The position numbers and the translations under genes are program-made. Shown in pieces: positions 16,816 through 25,013 of a stretch of DNA of 64,000 nucleotides. The stretch lies in assembly GCF_011801145.1 (NCBI RefSeq), contig NZ_CP046172.1, positions 2,728,001 through 2,792,000 on the forward strand. Reading direction: 5' to 3'. This DNA is from Nocardia arthritidis. GTDB lineage: Bacteria > Actinomycetota > Actinomycetes > Mycobacteriales > Mycobacteriaceae. The notes under the pieces are model-generated. The model was not told the origin of the DNA. It made no database searches and saw only the letters and a list, made by a program, of their open reading frames with translations. The first letter of the stretch is position 1. Each line of letters opens with the position of its first letter.

Positions 16816-17859
16816 ATGTCTCGCAAATCTTGGCTCGCTCCGCGCCGGTACGCCGCCGTCGCCGTCACCGCGCTCGCGGCGGTCGTCCTCACCGCATGCG
16901 GCGGCGGAGCCAGCGACACCGTCGGCGGCGGCAGCGGCGACAAGAGCGGCGGCACCCTCAACCTCTACGCCTATTCGGTGCCGAAACCCGGCTTCGACAA
17001 GGTGATTCCGGAGTTCAACAAGTCCGAGAAGGGCAAGGGCGTCCAGATCCAGCAGTCCTATGGCGCGTCCGGCGATCAGTCACGCAAGGTGAAGGACGGC
17101 GCCGACGCCGATGTGGTGAGCTTCTCCGTCGAACCCGACATCACCCGCCTGGTCGACGCGGGCCTGGTGGATTCGAGCTGGAATGCCGACGCCACCAAGG
17201 GAATTCCGTTCACCTCGGTGGTGGTGCTCGCGGTGCGGCCCGGCAATCCGAAGGGCATCAAGGACTGGGACGACCTGCTGAAGCCGGGTGTCGAGGTGGT
17301 CACCCCGAACCCGTTCAGCTCCGGTTCGGCAAAGTGGAATCTGTTGGCGCCGTACGCGGCCAAGTCGGAGGGCGGTAAGAATCCGCAGGCCGGACTGGAC
17401 TACCTGAGCAAGCTGATCACCAAGGACCATGTGAAGGTGCAGCCGAAATCGGGCCGCGAGGCCACCGAAACCTTCCTGCAGGGCACCGGTGACGTGCTGA
17501 TCAGCTACGAGAACGAGGCCATCTTCTCCGAGCGCAACGGCGACAAACTGGAACACCTTCTCCCGCCCACCACCTTCAAGATCGAGAACCCGGTCGCGGT
17601 GTTGAAGAACAGCAAGAATGCGGAGAAGGCGGTGGCGTTCAAAGACTTCCTGTTCACGCCCGCGGGCCAGAAGGCTTGGGCCGCTGCCGGATTCCGCCCG
17701 GTCGACCCGCAGGTGACGGCCGACTACGCCAAGGATTTCCCGGCGCCGCAGAAGCTGTGGACCATCGCCGATCTCGGCGGCTGGAAGACGGTGGACAAGG
17801 AGCTGTTCACCCCGAACACCGGCTCGGTCGCGGTGATCTACGACAAGGCGACGAAGTAA
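16816..17859 (+). CDS. Sulfate ABC transporter substrate-binding lipoprotein
   Basis: A 347-residue lipoprotein of the sulfate/thiosulfate-binding family (Sbp/SubI). The lipobox is LTAC, with the modified Cys at about residue 26. The mature domain opens with LNLYAYSVPKPGFDKVIPEF and contains the family segments SYGASGDQSRKV and NPFSSGSAKWNLLAPYA. It should capture sulfate outside the membrane and hand it to the CysT/CysW channel encoded next. The start is the ATG at 16816; the frame runs further upstream but lacks signal-peptide character there. It is the first structural gene of the importer operon. Confidence 0.93.
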   Translation: MSRKSWLAPRRYAAVAVTALAAVVLTACGGGASDTVGGGSGDKSGGTLNLYAYSVPKPGFDKVIPEFNKSEKGKGVQIQQSYGASGDQSRKVKDGADADVVSFSVEPDITRLVDAGLVDSSWNADATKGIPFTSVVVLAVRPGNPKGIKDWDDLLKPGVEVVTPNPFSSGSAKWNLLAPYAAKSEGGKNPQAGLDYLSKLITKDHVKVQPKSGREATETFLQGTGDVLISYENEAIFSERNGDKLEHLLPPTTFKIENPVAVLKNSKNAEKAVAFKDFLFTPAGQKAWAAAGFRPVDPQVTADYAKDFPAPQKLWTIADLGGWKTVDKELFTPNTGSVAVIYDKATK

Positions 17860-17890
17860 ACCGGTAATCCAGAGCGCACCCGGAATACTC

Positions 17891-18781
17891 ATGACAGTGA
17901 CAGACCGTATTGACACCGAGACCGGGGACGATCCGGGTCTCGGCGGGTCGGTGGCACCTTCGCGCAGGCGTTGGTCCTGGCTGCGGGTGACCGGTTCGGT
18001 CGGCCCGCTCGGCATCGCGACCGCGGTGCTGTGGCTCAGCGTCATCGTGCTGCTGCCGCTCGCCGCGCTGACCGTCACCTCGTTCGACGAGGGCTGGTCC
18101 GGATTCTGGGCCGCGATCAGCGCGCCCGCCGCGGTGGACGCGCTGCGGATCACCGTGCTGGTCTCGGTGATCGTCGCGCTGGTGAACGTAGTGATGGGCA
18201 CCCTCGTCGCCTGGGTGCTGGTGCGTGACCGGTTTCCCGGCAAGGGGATCGTCAACGCGCTGATCGATCTGCCGTTCGCGCTGCCGACGATCGTGGCCAG
18301 CATCGTGCTGCTCGCGCTCTACGGCCCGCAGAGCCCGATCGATATCCATCTCAGCGCGACGCAGCCGGGTCTGGTCGTCGCGCTGGCGTTCGTGACGCTG
18401 CCGTTCGTTGTGCGCTCGGTGCAGCCGGTGCTGATCGAGGCGGACAAGGAGGTCGAACAGGCGGCGCTGTCGTTGGGCGCCGACAACTGGACTACCTTCC
18501 GCCGCATCGTATTACCGACGCTCGCGCCATCGATCATCAGCGGCGGCGGCCTCGCATTCGCCCGCGCCATCGGCGAATACGGTTCGGTGGTGCTGATCGG
18601 CGGCAATATCCCGCGCAAGACCGAGATGGCCTCGCAGTACATCCAGAAGCAGATCGAGATCGACCGGCCGGTCAACGCGGCCGCGGTTTCGGTTGCGCTA
18701 CTTGTCATCTCGTTCGTGACGCTGCTGGTGCTGCGGCTGCTCGCCGAGCGGTCCGCCAGGAAAGAGCAGGCCACCCGTTGA
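17891..18781 (+). CDS. cysT: Sulfate ABC transporter permease CysT
   Basis: A 296-residue permease with about six membrane helices after a polar N-terminus of about 37 residues. The inner-membrane EAA loop that docks the ATPase is visible (EQAALSLGADNWTTFRRI). The GEYGSVVLIGGNIPRKTEM segment is characteristic of CysT/CysU. It pairs with CysW to form the sulfate channel. The gene starts 31 bases after the binding-protein gene. Its stop (TGA 18779-18781) overlaps a TTG that begins a duplicated copy of the cysW start. Confidence 0.95.
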   Translation: MTVTDRIDTETGDDPGLGGSVAPSRRRWSWLRVTGSVGPLGIATAVLWLSVIVLLPLAALTVTSFDEGWSGFWAAISAPAAVDALRITVLVSVIVALVNVVMGTLVAWVLVRDRFPGKGIVNALIDLPFALPTIVASIVLLALYGPQSPIDIHLSATQPGLVVALAFVTLPFVVRSVQPVLIEADKEVEQAALSLGADNWTTFRRIVLPTLAPSIISGGGLAFARAIGEYGSVVLIGGNIPRKTEMASQYIQKQIEIDRPVNAAAVSVALLVISFVTLLVLRLLAERSARKEQATR

Positions 18782-18945
18782 AACTCTCTGCGCTGACCCG
18801 TATTTCATTGCGGACAGTGGGGTACGCACGACGACACCTCGCTGGCGCTCGGCTTTCGTCGTGCGTACCAGGAGTTGTTCCGAGATCGGGGGCGCTCCGC
18901 TTCCCCGATCTGCGTGGCGTGGCTCCGAGGGGAGAGCGAGGATGA
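18778..18945 (+). CDS. Bridging 55-codon ORF made from a duplicated cysW start
   Basis: TTG at 18778 overlaps the cysT stop (TTGA). The frame runs to TGA 18943-18945, which overlaps the cysW ATG (ATGA). Its first 14 residues repeat those of CysW with one conservative change (Ile for Val at position 9), while the DNA is about 80% identical. The rest (18821-18941) is unrelated sequence with two hairpins. It looks like the original cysT/cysW junction, split by an insertion that kept translational coupling at both ends. The peptide itself may have no function. Confidence 0.45.
   Translation: MKLSALTRISLRTVGYARRHLAGARLSSCVPGVVPRSGALRFPDLRGVAPRGERG
18821..18911. repeat. Inserted element with two inverted repeats
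   Basis: GGTACGCACGACG (18821-18833) pairs perfectly with CGTCGTGCGTACC (18857-18869). AGATCGGGG (18883-18891) pairs with CCCCGATCT (18903-18911). Both lie inside the segment that separates the two copies of the cysW start. The structure resembles a small non-autonomous element or REP-type repeat. Confidence 0.55.
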
Positions 18946-19748
18946 AACTTTCTGCGCTGACTAGAGTTTCACTGCGGACAGTAGCGCTGGCTTACTTGTT
19001 CGTACTGTTGCTGCTTCCGCTGATCATCATCCTGTGGCGCACCTTCGAGAAGGGGATCGGCGCGTTCGTCGATTCGATCAGCACGCCCGCCGCCATCTCG
19101 GCGTTCCAGCTCTCGCTGCTCATCGTCGCGATCACGGTGCCGGTGAACGTGATCTTCGGTATTGTCACCGCGATCGCATTGGTGCGCGGAAAGTTCCCGG
19201 GCCGCAACCTGGTTCAGGGCATCGTCGATCTGCCGTTCGCGGTGTCGCCGGTGGTGGTCGGTGTCGCGCTGATCCTGCTGTGGGGCGTCGACGGTTGGTT
19301 CGGCGGTCTGGAAGATCTCGGCATCAAGGTCATCTTCAATCTGCCCGGCATGGTGATCGCCACCATCTTCGTGACGCTGCCGTTCGTGGTGCGCGAGGTA
19401 GAACCGGTGCTGCACGAGATCGGCGACGATCAGGAACAGGCCGCGGCCACGCTCGGCGCGTCGCGCTGGCAGACGTTCTGGCGGATCACCTTGCCCGCCA
19501 TCCGCTGGGGCCTGACCTACGGCATCGTGCTCACGGTGGCCCGCGCACTCGGCGAATTCGGTGCGGTGATCATGGTTTCCTCGGCGCTGCCCGGTAAATC
19601 GCTGACCCTCACCCTGCTGGTGCACAACCGATACATCAACGACCACAACACTTTCGGCGCGTACAGCGCGGCCACCCTGTTGATGGGGCTGGCCCTGGTG
19701 ACCCTGCTGCTGATGACCCTCCTCGAACGTAAGCGAGCGACCAAATGA
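18942..19748 (+). CDS. cysW: Sulfate ABC transporter permease CysW
   Basis: A 268-residue permease with about six membrane helices. The EAA loop is [18 protein letters not shown], followed by [19 protein letters not shown], typical of CysW. The start is the ATG at 18942, with a GGGGAG site about eight bases upstream. Codons 7-9 (ACT AGA GTT) include AGA, rare in this GC-rich DNA, where the upstream duplicate uses ACC CGT ATT. Its stop overlaps the cysA ATG (ATGA at 19745-19748), coupling the two genes. Confidence 0.95.
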   Translation: MKLSALTRVSLRTVALAYLFVLLLLPLIIILWRTFEKGIGAFVDSISTPAAISAFQLSLLIVAITVPVNVIFGIVTAIALVRGKFPGRNLVQGIVDLPFAVSPVVVGVALILLWGVDGWFGGLEDLGIKVIFNLPGMVIATIFVTLPFVVREVEPVLHEIGDDQEQAAATLGASRWQTFWRITLPAIRWGLTYGIVLTVARALGEFGAVIMVSSALPGKSLTLTLLVHNRYINDHNTFGAYSAATLLMGLALVTLLLMTLLERKRATK

Positions 19749-20764
19749 CCTCGGTCGACACCAAGAACATGATCTCGGTCTCGGGTGCGAAGAAGCGCTA
19801 CGGCAGCTTCGCCGCGCTCGACGACGTCTCGATCGACATCCCGTCCGGCGCGCTCACCGCACTGCTGGGCCCGTCCGGATCCGGTAAGTCGACGCTGCTG
19901 CGCGCCATCGCCGGACTGGAGACCCTCGACGCCGGAGTCGTCGTGATCGGCGACCGCGATGTCACCGGGGTGCCGCCGCAGAAGCGCGATATCGGCTTCG
20001 TCTTCCAGCACTACGCCGCGTTCAAACATATGACGGTGCGCGACAACGTCGCCTTCGGTCTGAAGATCCGCAAGCGGCCAAAGGCCGAGATCGCCAGGCG
20101 GGTGGACGAACTGCTCGGCATCGTGGGGCTGGACGGTTTCCAGCACCGGTATCCGGCGCAGCTGTCCGGCGGTCAACGTCAGCGCATGGCGCTGGCCCGC
20201 GCGCTCGCGGTGGATCCGCAGGTGCTGCTGCTGGACGAGCCGTTCGGCGCGCTGGACGCCAAGGTCCGCGCCGATCTGCGGACCTGGCTGCGCAGGCTGC
20301 ACGAGGAGGTCCATGTGACCACCGTGCTGGTCACCCACGATCAGGAGGAGGCGCTCGATGTCGCCGACCGGATCGCGGTGATGAACCGGGGCCGGATCGA
20401 ACAGGTCGGCACGCCGGAGGATGTTTACGACCGGCCCGCGAACGAATTCGTGATGTCCTTCCTCGGCGCGGTGGCCCGGTTGAACGGGCATCTGGTGCGG
20501 CCGCACGATATCCGGGTCGGGCGCGATCCCGGTATGGCGCTGGCCGCGCACGAGGGGACCGCGGAATCCGCCGGCGTCACCCGGGCGACGGTGGAGCGGG
20601 TGGTGCATCTCGGCTTCGAGGTGCGGGTGGAACTGCGCAATGCCGCGACGGGGGATCTGTTCGCGGCGCAGGTGACGCGCGGTGACGCGGAGGCGCTGCG
20701 GCTCTCGGATGGCGAGACGGTATACGTGCGGGCCACCCGGATTCCGGACCTGCCCGCGCAGTGA
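19745..20764 (+). CDS. cysA: Sulfate ABC transporter ATP-binding protein CysA
   Basis: A 339-residue ATPase. Walker A is GPSGSGKST, the ABC signature [15 protein letters not shown], Walker [12 protein letters not shown], and the switch His lies in [10 protein letters not shown]. The C-terminal 100 residues form the TOBE-like regulatory domain found in CysA ([13 protein letters not shown]). It powers sulfate uptake through CysT/CysW. The gene is last in the operon and overlaps cysW by four bases. Confidence 0.96.
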   Translation: MTSVDTKNMISVSGAKKRYGSFAALDDVSIDIPSGALTALLGPSGSGKSTLLRAIAGLETLDAGVVVIGDRDVTGVPPQKRDIGFVFQHYAAFKHMTVRDNVAFGLKIRKRPKAEIARRVDELLGIVGLDGFQHRYPAQLSGGQRQRMALARALAVDPQVLLLDEPFGALDAKVRADLRTWLRRLHEEVHVTTVLVTHDQEEALDVADRIAVMNRGRIEQVGTPEDVYDRPANEFVMSFLGAVARLNGHLVRPHDIRVGRDPGMALAAHEGTAESAGVTRATVERVVHLGFEVRVELRNAATGDLFAAQVTRGDAEALRLSDGETVYVRATRIPDLPAQ

Positions 20765-20875
20765 TCCGAATACCGGTGTGCCGAATCGGGATTCGGAGTT
20801 CTCCACAGCCCCGAGTTATCCACATTCGGGGCTTCGGGGGTTGTTCGCCGGCGTTCGCCACTCGATGATCGAGCC

Positions 20876-21061
20876 ATGGAACTCCGATCCGATGCGTGCG
20901 CGCACCGGCGCGCGATTTCGGCCGCCGTGCGCTCGTATGGCGACCGTGTCTCGGTAAGTCATGTATCCGCGGCGGTGTTGTATGAGCTGCCCGTCCGGTG
21001 CGGCTATCGGGTACATCTGTCCGCCGATTTATGGAATCGCCGTTATTACCGGATGAATTAG
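20876..21061 (+). pseudogene. Remnant of an AbiEi/DUF559-type antitoxin-like gene
   Basis: The frame encodes 61 residues including RRAISAAVRSYGDRVSVSHVSAAVLYELPV. This matches the short helical segment after the winged helix in actinobacterial AbiEi-like (type IV antitoxin) and DUF559 proteins, which are usually about 280-320 residues. The rest is missing: the frame stops at 21061 after ADLWNRRYYRMN. CCACAGCCCCGAGTTATCCAC upstream also resembles sequence often found before this family. It is best read as a decayed gene; a short functional product is unlikely. Confidence 0.5.
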
Positions 21062-21386
21062 ATATTCGCGGAATCATTTACTTGTAACGCATTCTGCCTG
21101 GTAGACGCGATGATCAATTGGTAAACCACCGTGTTGTGATCGGCGACACGCCGGGGTGTGAAATGTCGTTGAATCCGAATCCGGTGTGATCGAATATGCC
21201 CCATGACGAACGAGTGACCCCGATGTTTTTCGGAATGTGATCTCGTAGGGCCGGATATACGGCCATGCCGCGACTCGCGATTGGTTGGCGAGTCTCCCCA
21301 ATAATTCGCCGGGCCTGTTTCGCGTGCGCGGGGAAGGTGGACGCGAGCTGGGTCGTCGGCGCCTGTCGAGAATGCATGGGAATGCA
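21062..21386. other. Intergenic region, no gene recognised
   Basis: About 325 bases, less GC-rich than the surrounding genes. Overlapping minus-strand frames exist but look non-coding. It should contain the promoter for the secreted protein at 21387. Confidence 0.35.
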
Positions 21387-22043
21387 ATGTCGATTCGAAT
21401 GAACCTGATTCTCTCCGCTGTGATCGGCTGCGCGATCGCCATATTTCCGGCGAATTCCGCGGCCGCCGAGCCGCCCGAGGTGACCGTCGAGGAGTGGCCG
21501 CTCGACCTGCCCGACGTGCCACGCACGCTGGTGCCCGCGCCGTCGGCGAGCCCGCCGATCAGCGCCGCGCCGATCGCCCAGGCGATCGACCCGTACCTGA
21601 GCGTGACGCCCGCTCAGTTGCTCGCCGGGCTGGACGGTCCGCAGATGCGGCTCGATCCGAGTCCGGAACAGTTCGAAAACGCAAGGCGCATAGTCGAAGT
21701 CGTCCGGCAGCGGCATATGCCCGCGATCGCCGCGGTGATCGCGCTGGCCACCGCGCTGCAGGAGTCGACGCTGCGCAATCTCACCGAGGCGGTCGACTAC
21801 GACTCGCTCGGACTGTTCCAGCAGCGGCCGTCGGCCGGTTGGGGCAGGCCTGAACAGTTGACCGATCCGGTCTATGCCACCAACACGTTCCTGGACGTGC
21901 TCGAGCGGAAGGTGCCCGACTACGCGTCGGTGCCGCTGTGGCAGGCGGCGCAGACCACGCAGGGTTCGGCATTCCCGACCGCGTACGCGAGGTGGCAGGA
22001 GCAGGCGGCGATCTTGACGATGCGGATCCTGCTCGGTCAGTGA
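21387..22043 (+). CDS. Secreted lysozyme-fold-like protein of unknown role
   Basis: A 218-residue protein with a signal peptide (MNLILSAVIGCAIAIFPANSAAA, cleavage near residue 27). The C-terminal half reads ALATALQESTLRNL, DSLGLFQQRPSAGWG, DPVYATNTFLDVLERK and AFPTAYARWQEQA. This is the pattern of actinobacterial and phage-associated proteins related to lytic transglycosylases, with a Glu in the QES motif that could be catalytic. It may cut or bind peptidoglycan. An upstream ATG at 21372 is possible; the one at 21387 gives the tidier signal peptide. Confidence 0.65.
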   Translation: MSIRMNLILSAVIGCAIAIFPANSAAAEPPEVTVEEWPLDLPDVPRTLVPAPSASPPISAAPIAQAIDPYLSVTPAQLLAGLDGPQMRLDPSPEQFENARRIVEVVRQRHMPAIAAVIALATALQESTLRNLTEAVDYDSLGLFQQRPSAGWGRPEQLTDPVYATNTFLDVLERKVPDYASVPLWQAAQTTQGSAFPTAYARWQEQAAILTMRILLGQ

Positions 22044-22614
22044 ACGCTGAATGTTTGCTGTGATGGTGGCCGAGTCGCCGATCGCAGGGTCGGCTGGAAG
22101 GTTGCTCGGTCACTGTCTAAAGTGTTGCCGCACTTGGGCTTCGGCGTGTCGATGACGTGCCGGATAGCATGTCGGGCGGTTCGCGCCCGGTGTGTCTATC
22201 CGGCCCCGGCCGGGAGCGCATGACGGTGTGTGCGACGGTGACGGCCGCCGGGCGACCCAGGTCGCCCGGCGGGTCGCCATTCGGACTGGACGGTCCGGAG
22301 TGTGTTGCGCGACAGCGGATTAGGGATCTGTTAGGGGCTATTGCCGCATGTGACGTGAGCTTCGGACCCGGGGTGTGTCGAGGTCGGCGCGTCGGCAACC
22401 CGCCGCCGGTCGCCGCCGAACTTCGGCCTGGCGCAGCGCAATCCGCCGCGCGGCAGGTCCGAGCCGCAGACCTGCCGAATGATCTTGCCCGCCAACGCCT
22501 CCCCAAACAGGCGGGGTGCGGACAATCGGCTGTCCGGTGGTTGGCAGGTGAGTCGCGGAGTGGTTGCGTGAGGGGAGTTCGAAGCAAATCGGCTCGGCGA
22601 TCAGGTGGATTGCG
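22044..22614. other. Intergenic region of about 570 bases with one strong hairpin
   Basis: No convincing gene is seen on either strand. GCCGGGCGAC (22247-22256) and GTCGCCCGGC (22261-22270) form a perfect 10-bp stem with a four-base loop. No T-run follows on the plus strand. A structured 5' UTR or a small RNA is possible but not supported further. Confidence 0.35.
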
Positions 22615-23835
22615 ATGGCGGTTGGACTCGGGTTGAGCATCGGTACGGTGAACACGGTTTCCGCGCTCGCGGAAGAGGGTTCGGGCAGAGCCGACGCATC
22701 CCGTCGGCTCCGCCTCCGACCATCCCCGAGTGCCCCGCCGGGCCGCCGCCGGTCCCAGCAGCAGGCCATCACCCGTCGCACCACCCTCACCTTCGACAGC
22801 ACCGGAATGACGCGGGTCGGCATGATTCCCCGGCACGGCCGAGCCATCACCGAATTCGCCGATCTCACCCAGCGATCCATCGGGCAGGCGCGGCTCGGGC
22901 ACCGCGCGCTGTCCCAGGCCGATCTGGTCGCGATGGTCGCCGAATCGCTGATCGGCGAGGCGCTGCAGGATCATCGCGGTGTCAAGGGCTGGGCGGAGAC
23001 CAAGCCGGCGGGGCGGGCGGGTGCGAGCGTCGGCATCACGCTGACCCATCCCGCGCGCTACGCGCCCGAACACATACAGGACCTACGCTCGGCGCTGGAT
23101 GCGCTCGGACTGAATCACGTTGCGCTGGTTGCCGAACCGATCGCCGCCGCCACCTGGCTGGAGGCCGATCGTGGTCCGCTCATGCCCGGCCTCGCCCTGG
23201 TGTACGACCTCGGCGGCACCAGCCTCGACATCACGCTCGTGCGGGTCGGCGCGGGCTGCCCGGAGAATCCGATCGTCGGCGAACCGCTGCGCTCCCCGAG
23301 TTTCGGCGGCCGCGCCTTCGGCGCCATGGTGGCCGAGCGGGCCGCACGTGCGCGTATCTGTTCCGGCTCGCTCACCGTGGCATCCACCGATGAGCTACGC
23401 ATCGAACATATCCGCCATTCGCTCGAACTCGTCTATCGATGCCTGCGCATCGCCGATGTCACCATGGCCGATGTCGATTGCGTCCTCGTGGTCGGCGGTG
23501 CGGCCCGGCCCGTCGAGGTCGCCCAGGTACTCGCGGGCGAGCTGGCCCGGCCGGTGATCACCGCGCCCGATCCGGAACGCACCATCGCCGACGGCGCCGC
23601 CATCCTCGGCAGGCGCGCCGCGGCCGAGGCGGAGCAGTCGACCGCTCGCCAGCACGGCAGGCGCAGCGGCGCGCATCGCGCGGCCACCAGGGCGCTGGTG
23701 CTCTCCAGGCGCACGCGCCGCCGGTTGACCAGGGTCGCCGTCGCGGCCGGTATGTCGCTCGGTGGCGTGGGTCTGGCATTCGCGCTGCCGGCGGACGGGC
23801 TGGTCGCGGGCCTGTCACAGCTCGGATTGCGCTGA
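22615..23835 (+). CDS. Hsp70-like ATPase-domain protein with C-terminal membrane helix
   Basis: A 406-residue protein built from the nucleotide-binding domain of Hsp70/DnaK without the substrate-binding domain. Visible motifs are GLSIGTVNTV (phosphate 1, residues 5-14), THPARYAPEHIQDLRSAL and LVAEPIAAATW (the DnaK AYF...EPTAAA region), VYDLGGTSLDI (phosphate 2, 197-206) and LVVGGAARPVEV (adenosine, 291-302). In phosphate 1 the Asp of the usual DLGTTNS is Ser. A basic stretch (343-372) precedes a hydrophobic helix (about 373-392), so it is probably anchored with the ATPase inside. A paralogue lies 5 kb downstream. Function is unknown; a chaperone cycle as in DnaK is doubtful. Confidence 0.75.
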   Translation: MAVGLGLSIGTVNTVSALAEEGSGRADASRRLRLRPSPSAPPGRRRSQQQAITRRTTLTFDSTGMTRVGMIPRHGRAITEFADLTQRSIGQARLGHRALSQADLVAMVAESLIGEALQDHRGVKGWAETKPAGRAGASVGITLTHPARYAPEHIQDLRSALDALGLNHVALVAEPIAAATWLEADRGPLMPGLALVYDLGGTSLDITLVRVGAGCPENPIVGEPLRSPSFGGRAFGAMVAERAARARICSGSLTVASTDELRIEHIRHSLELVYRCLRIADVTMADVDCVLVVGGAARPVEVAQVLAGELARPVITAPDPERTIADGAAILGRRAAAEAEQSTARQHGRRSGAHRAATRALVLSRRTRRRLTRVAVAAGMSLGGVGLAFALPADGLVAGLSQLGLR

Positions 23836-23999
23836 TACTTCGTCCGGTGTGCCGGATGGGGAAAGCTATCCGGCGGCGATCGCAGTGGGTGCCGGTCGCC
23901 GCCGGAATAGCTGATCACATACGTCGGATGTTCCAGTTGACGTGACTCCTCGTAAGTGTAACTATGGGATACAGGTAACCGGTCCCATGAGGAGAGGCA

Positions 24000-25013
24000 G
24001 TGACGACGATGTCCACAGCCATCACGCCCGCCGTCGACCCCGATGTCGCGAAGGCCCAGGAATACGCCGCGAAACTGCTGCTGCTGTCCGAGGGCTCGGT
24101 CAACAAGCACTTCGACCCGTTCGAAGATATCGACTGGGACAATCCGGACTTCGCCGCCGACGCCGGTGTCGAGCGGTGGATTCTGCCGAAGTCCGCCGAC
24201 CTCCTCGGACGTCATCCCTGGTATCTCGCATTGCCCGTCGAGCGCCAGATCGAGATCGGGCGCTACCGGCAGGCCAATGTCGCCAAGGTCGGTTTGCAGT
24301 TCGAATCCATCCTCATCAGTGGAATGGTGATCCACAACTTCAACCAGCCCAACGGCTCGCCGGAATTCCGCTACTGCTCCCACGAAATGATCGAGGAGCA
24401 CAACCACACCCTGATGTTCCAGGAGATGGTCAACCGGATCGGCGCCGATGTCCCCGGTATGGGGCCGCTGGTCAGCAAGTTCAAATACCTCGGCGCACCG
24501 GTCGCCTCGCTGTTCCCGAACCTGTTCTTCATGGCGGTGCTGGCCGGAGAAGAGCCGATCGATCACGTCCAGAAGCAGATCCTGCGCTCGGAAGAGGAAG
24601 TGCATCCGATCATGCGGGGCGTCATGGCGATTCACATCGCCGAGGAGGCCCGGCATATCTCCTTCGCTCATGAGTACCTGAAAAACCATGTGCCGGACGC
24701 GAATCCGTTCAACAAGCTGGTGCTCTCGATCGCCATGCCGATCGTCATGTGGATACTGGGCCGCTCGATCTTCACCCCGCCGAAAGCCTTCTTCAAGGAG
24801 TTCGACATCCCGGATTCCGTGCGCAAGGAGCTGTTCTACGGCTCGAAGGAATCCAAGCAGGTATTCAGTGACTTCTTCGGTGACGTGCGCACGCTGGCCC
24901 AGGACATCGGCCTGATGAACCCGATCGGCAAGGCGGTGTGGAAGCTGCTGAAGATCGACGGCCACACCACCCGCTACCGGTCCGAGCCGCTGCGCGCCGC
25001 CAAGGCCGTCTGA
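24000..25013 (+). CDS. AurF-type diiron oxygenase
   Basis: A 337-residue protein of the p-aminobenzoate N-oxygenase (AurF) family. The diiron ligands fit HEMIEEHNHTLMF (about 128-140) and HIAEEARHISFAHEYL (about 211-226), with a further Glu in QFESILISG. AurF oxidises aromatic amines to nitro compounds with oxygen and electrons; the substrate here is not known. The start is GTG at 24000 after AGGAG; an ATG three codons on is less well spaced. The stop overlaps the ATG of the ferredoxin/reductase gene (TGATG), which suggests that protein supplies its electrons. Confidence 0.8.
   Translation: MTTMSTAITPAVDPDVAKAQEYAAKLLLLSEGSVNKHFDPFEDIDWDNPDFAADAGVERWILPKSADLLGRHPWYLALPVERQIEIGRYRQANVAKVGLQFESILISGMVIHNFNQPNGSPEFRYCSHEMIEEHNHTLMFQEMVNRIGADVPGMGPLVSKFKYLGAPVASLFPNLFFMAVLAGEEPIDHVQKQILRSEEEVHPIMRGVMAIHIAEEARHISFAHEYLKNHVPDANPFNKLVLSIAMPIVMWILGRSIFTPPKAFFKEFDIPDSVRKELFYGSKESKQVFSDFFGDVRTLAQDIGLMNPIGKAVWKLLKIDGHTTRYRSEPLRAAKAV

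Noticed and set aside
18778..18820. TTG 18778 as the true start of cysW
   Set aside because: The frame leaves the cysW sequence after about 14 codons and stops at 18945; the intact gene begins at ATG 18942.
22117..23073. A 318-codon minus-strand frame opposite the first Hsp70-like gene
   Set aside because: It is antisense to a gene with clear Hsp70 motifs, and the product has no recognisable features.
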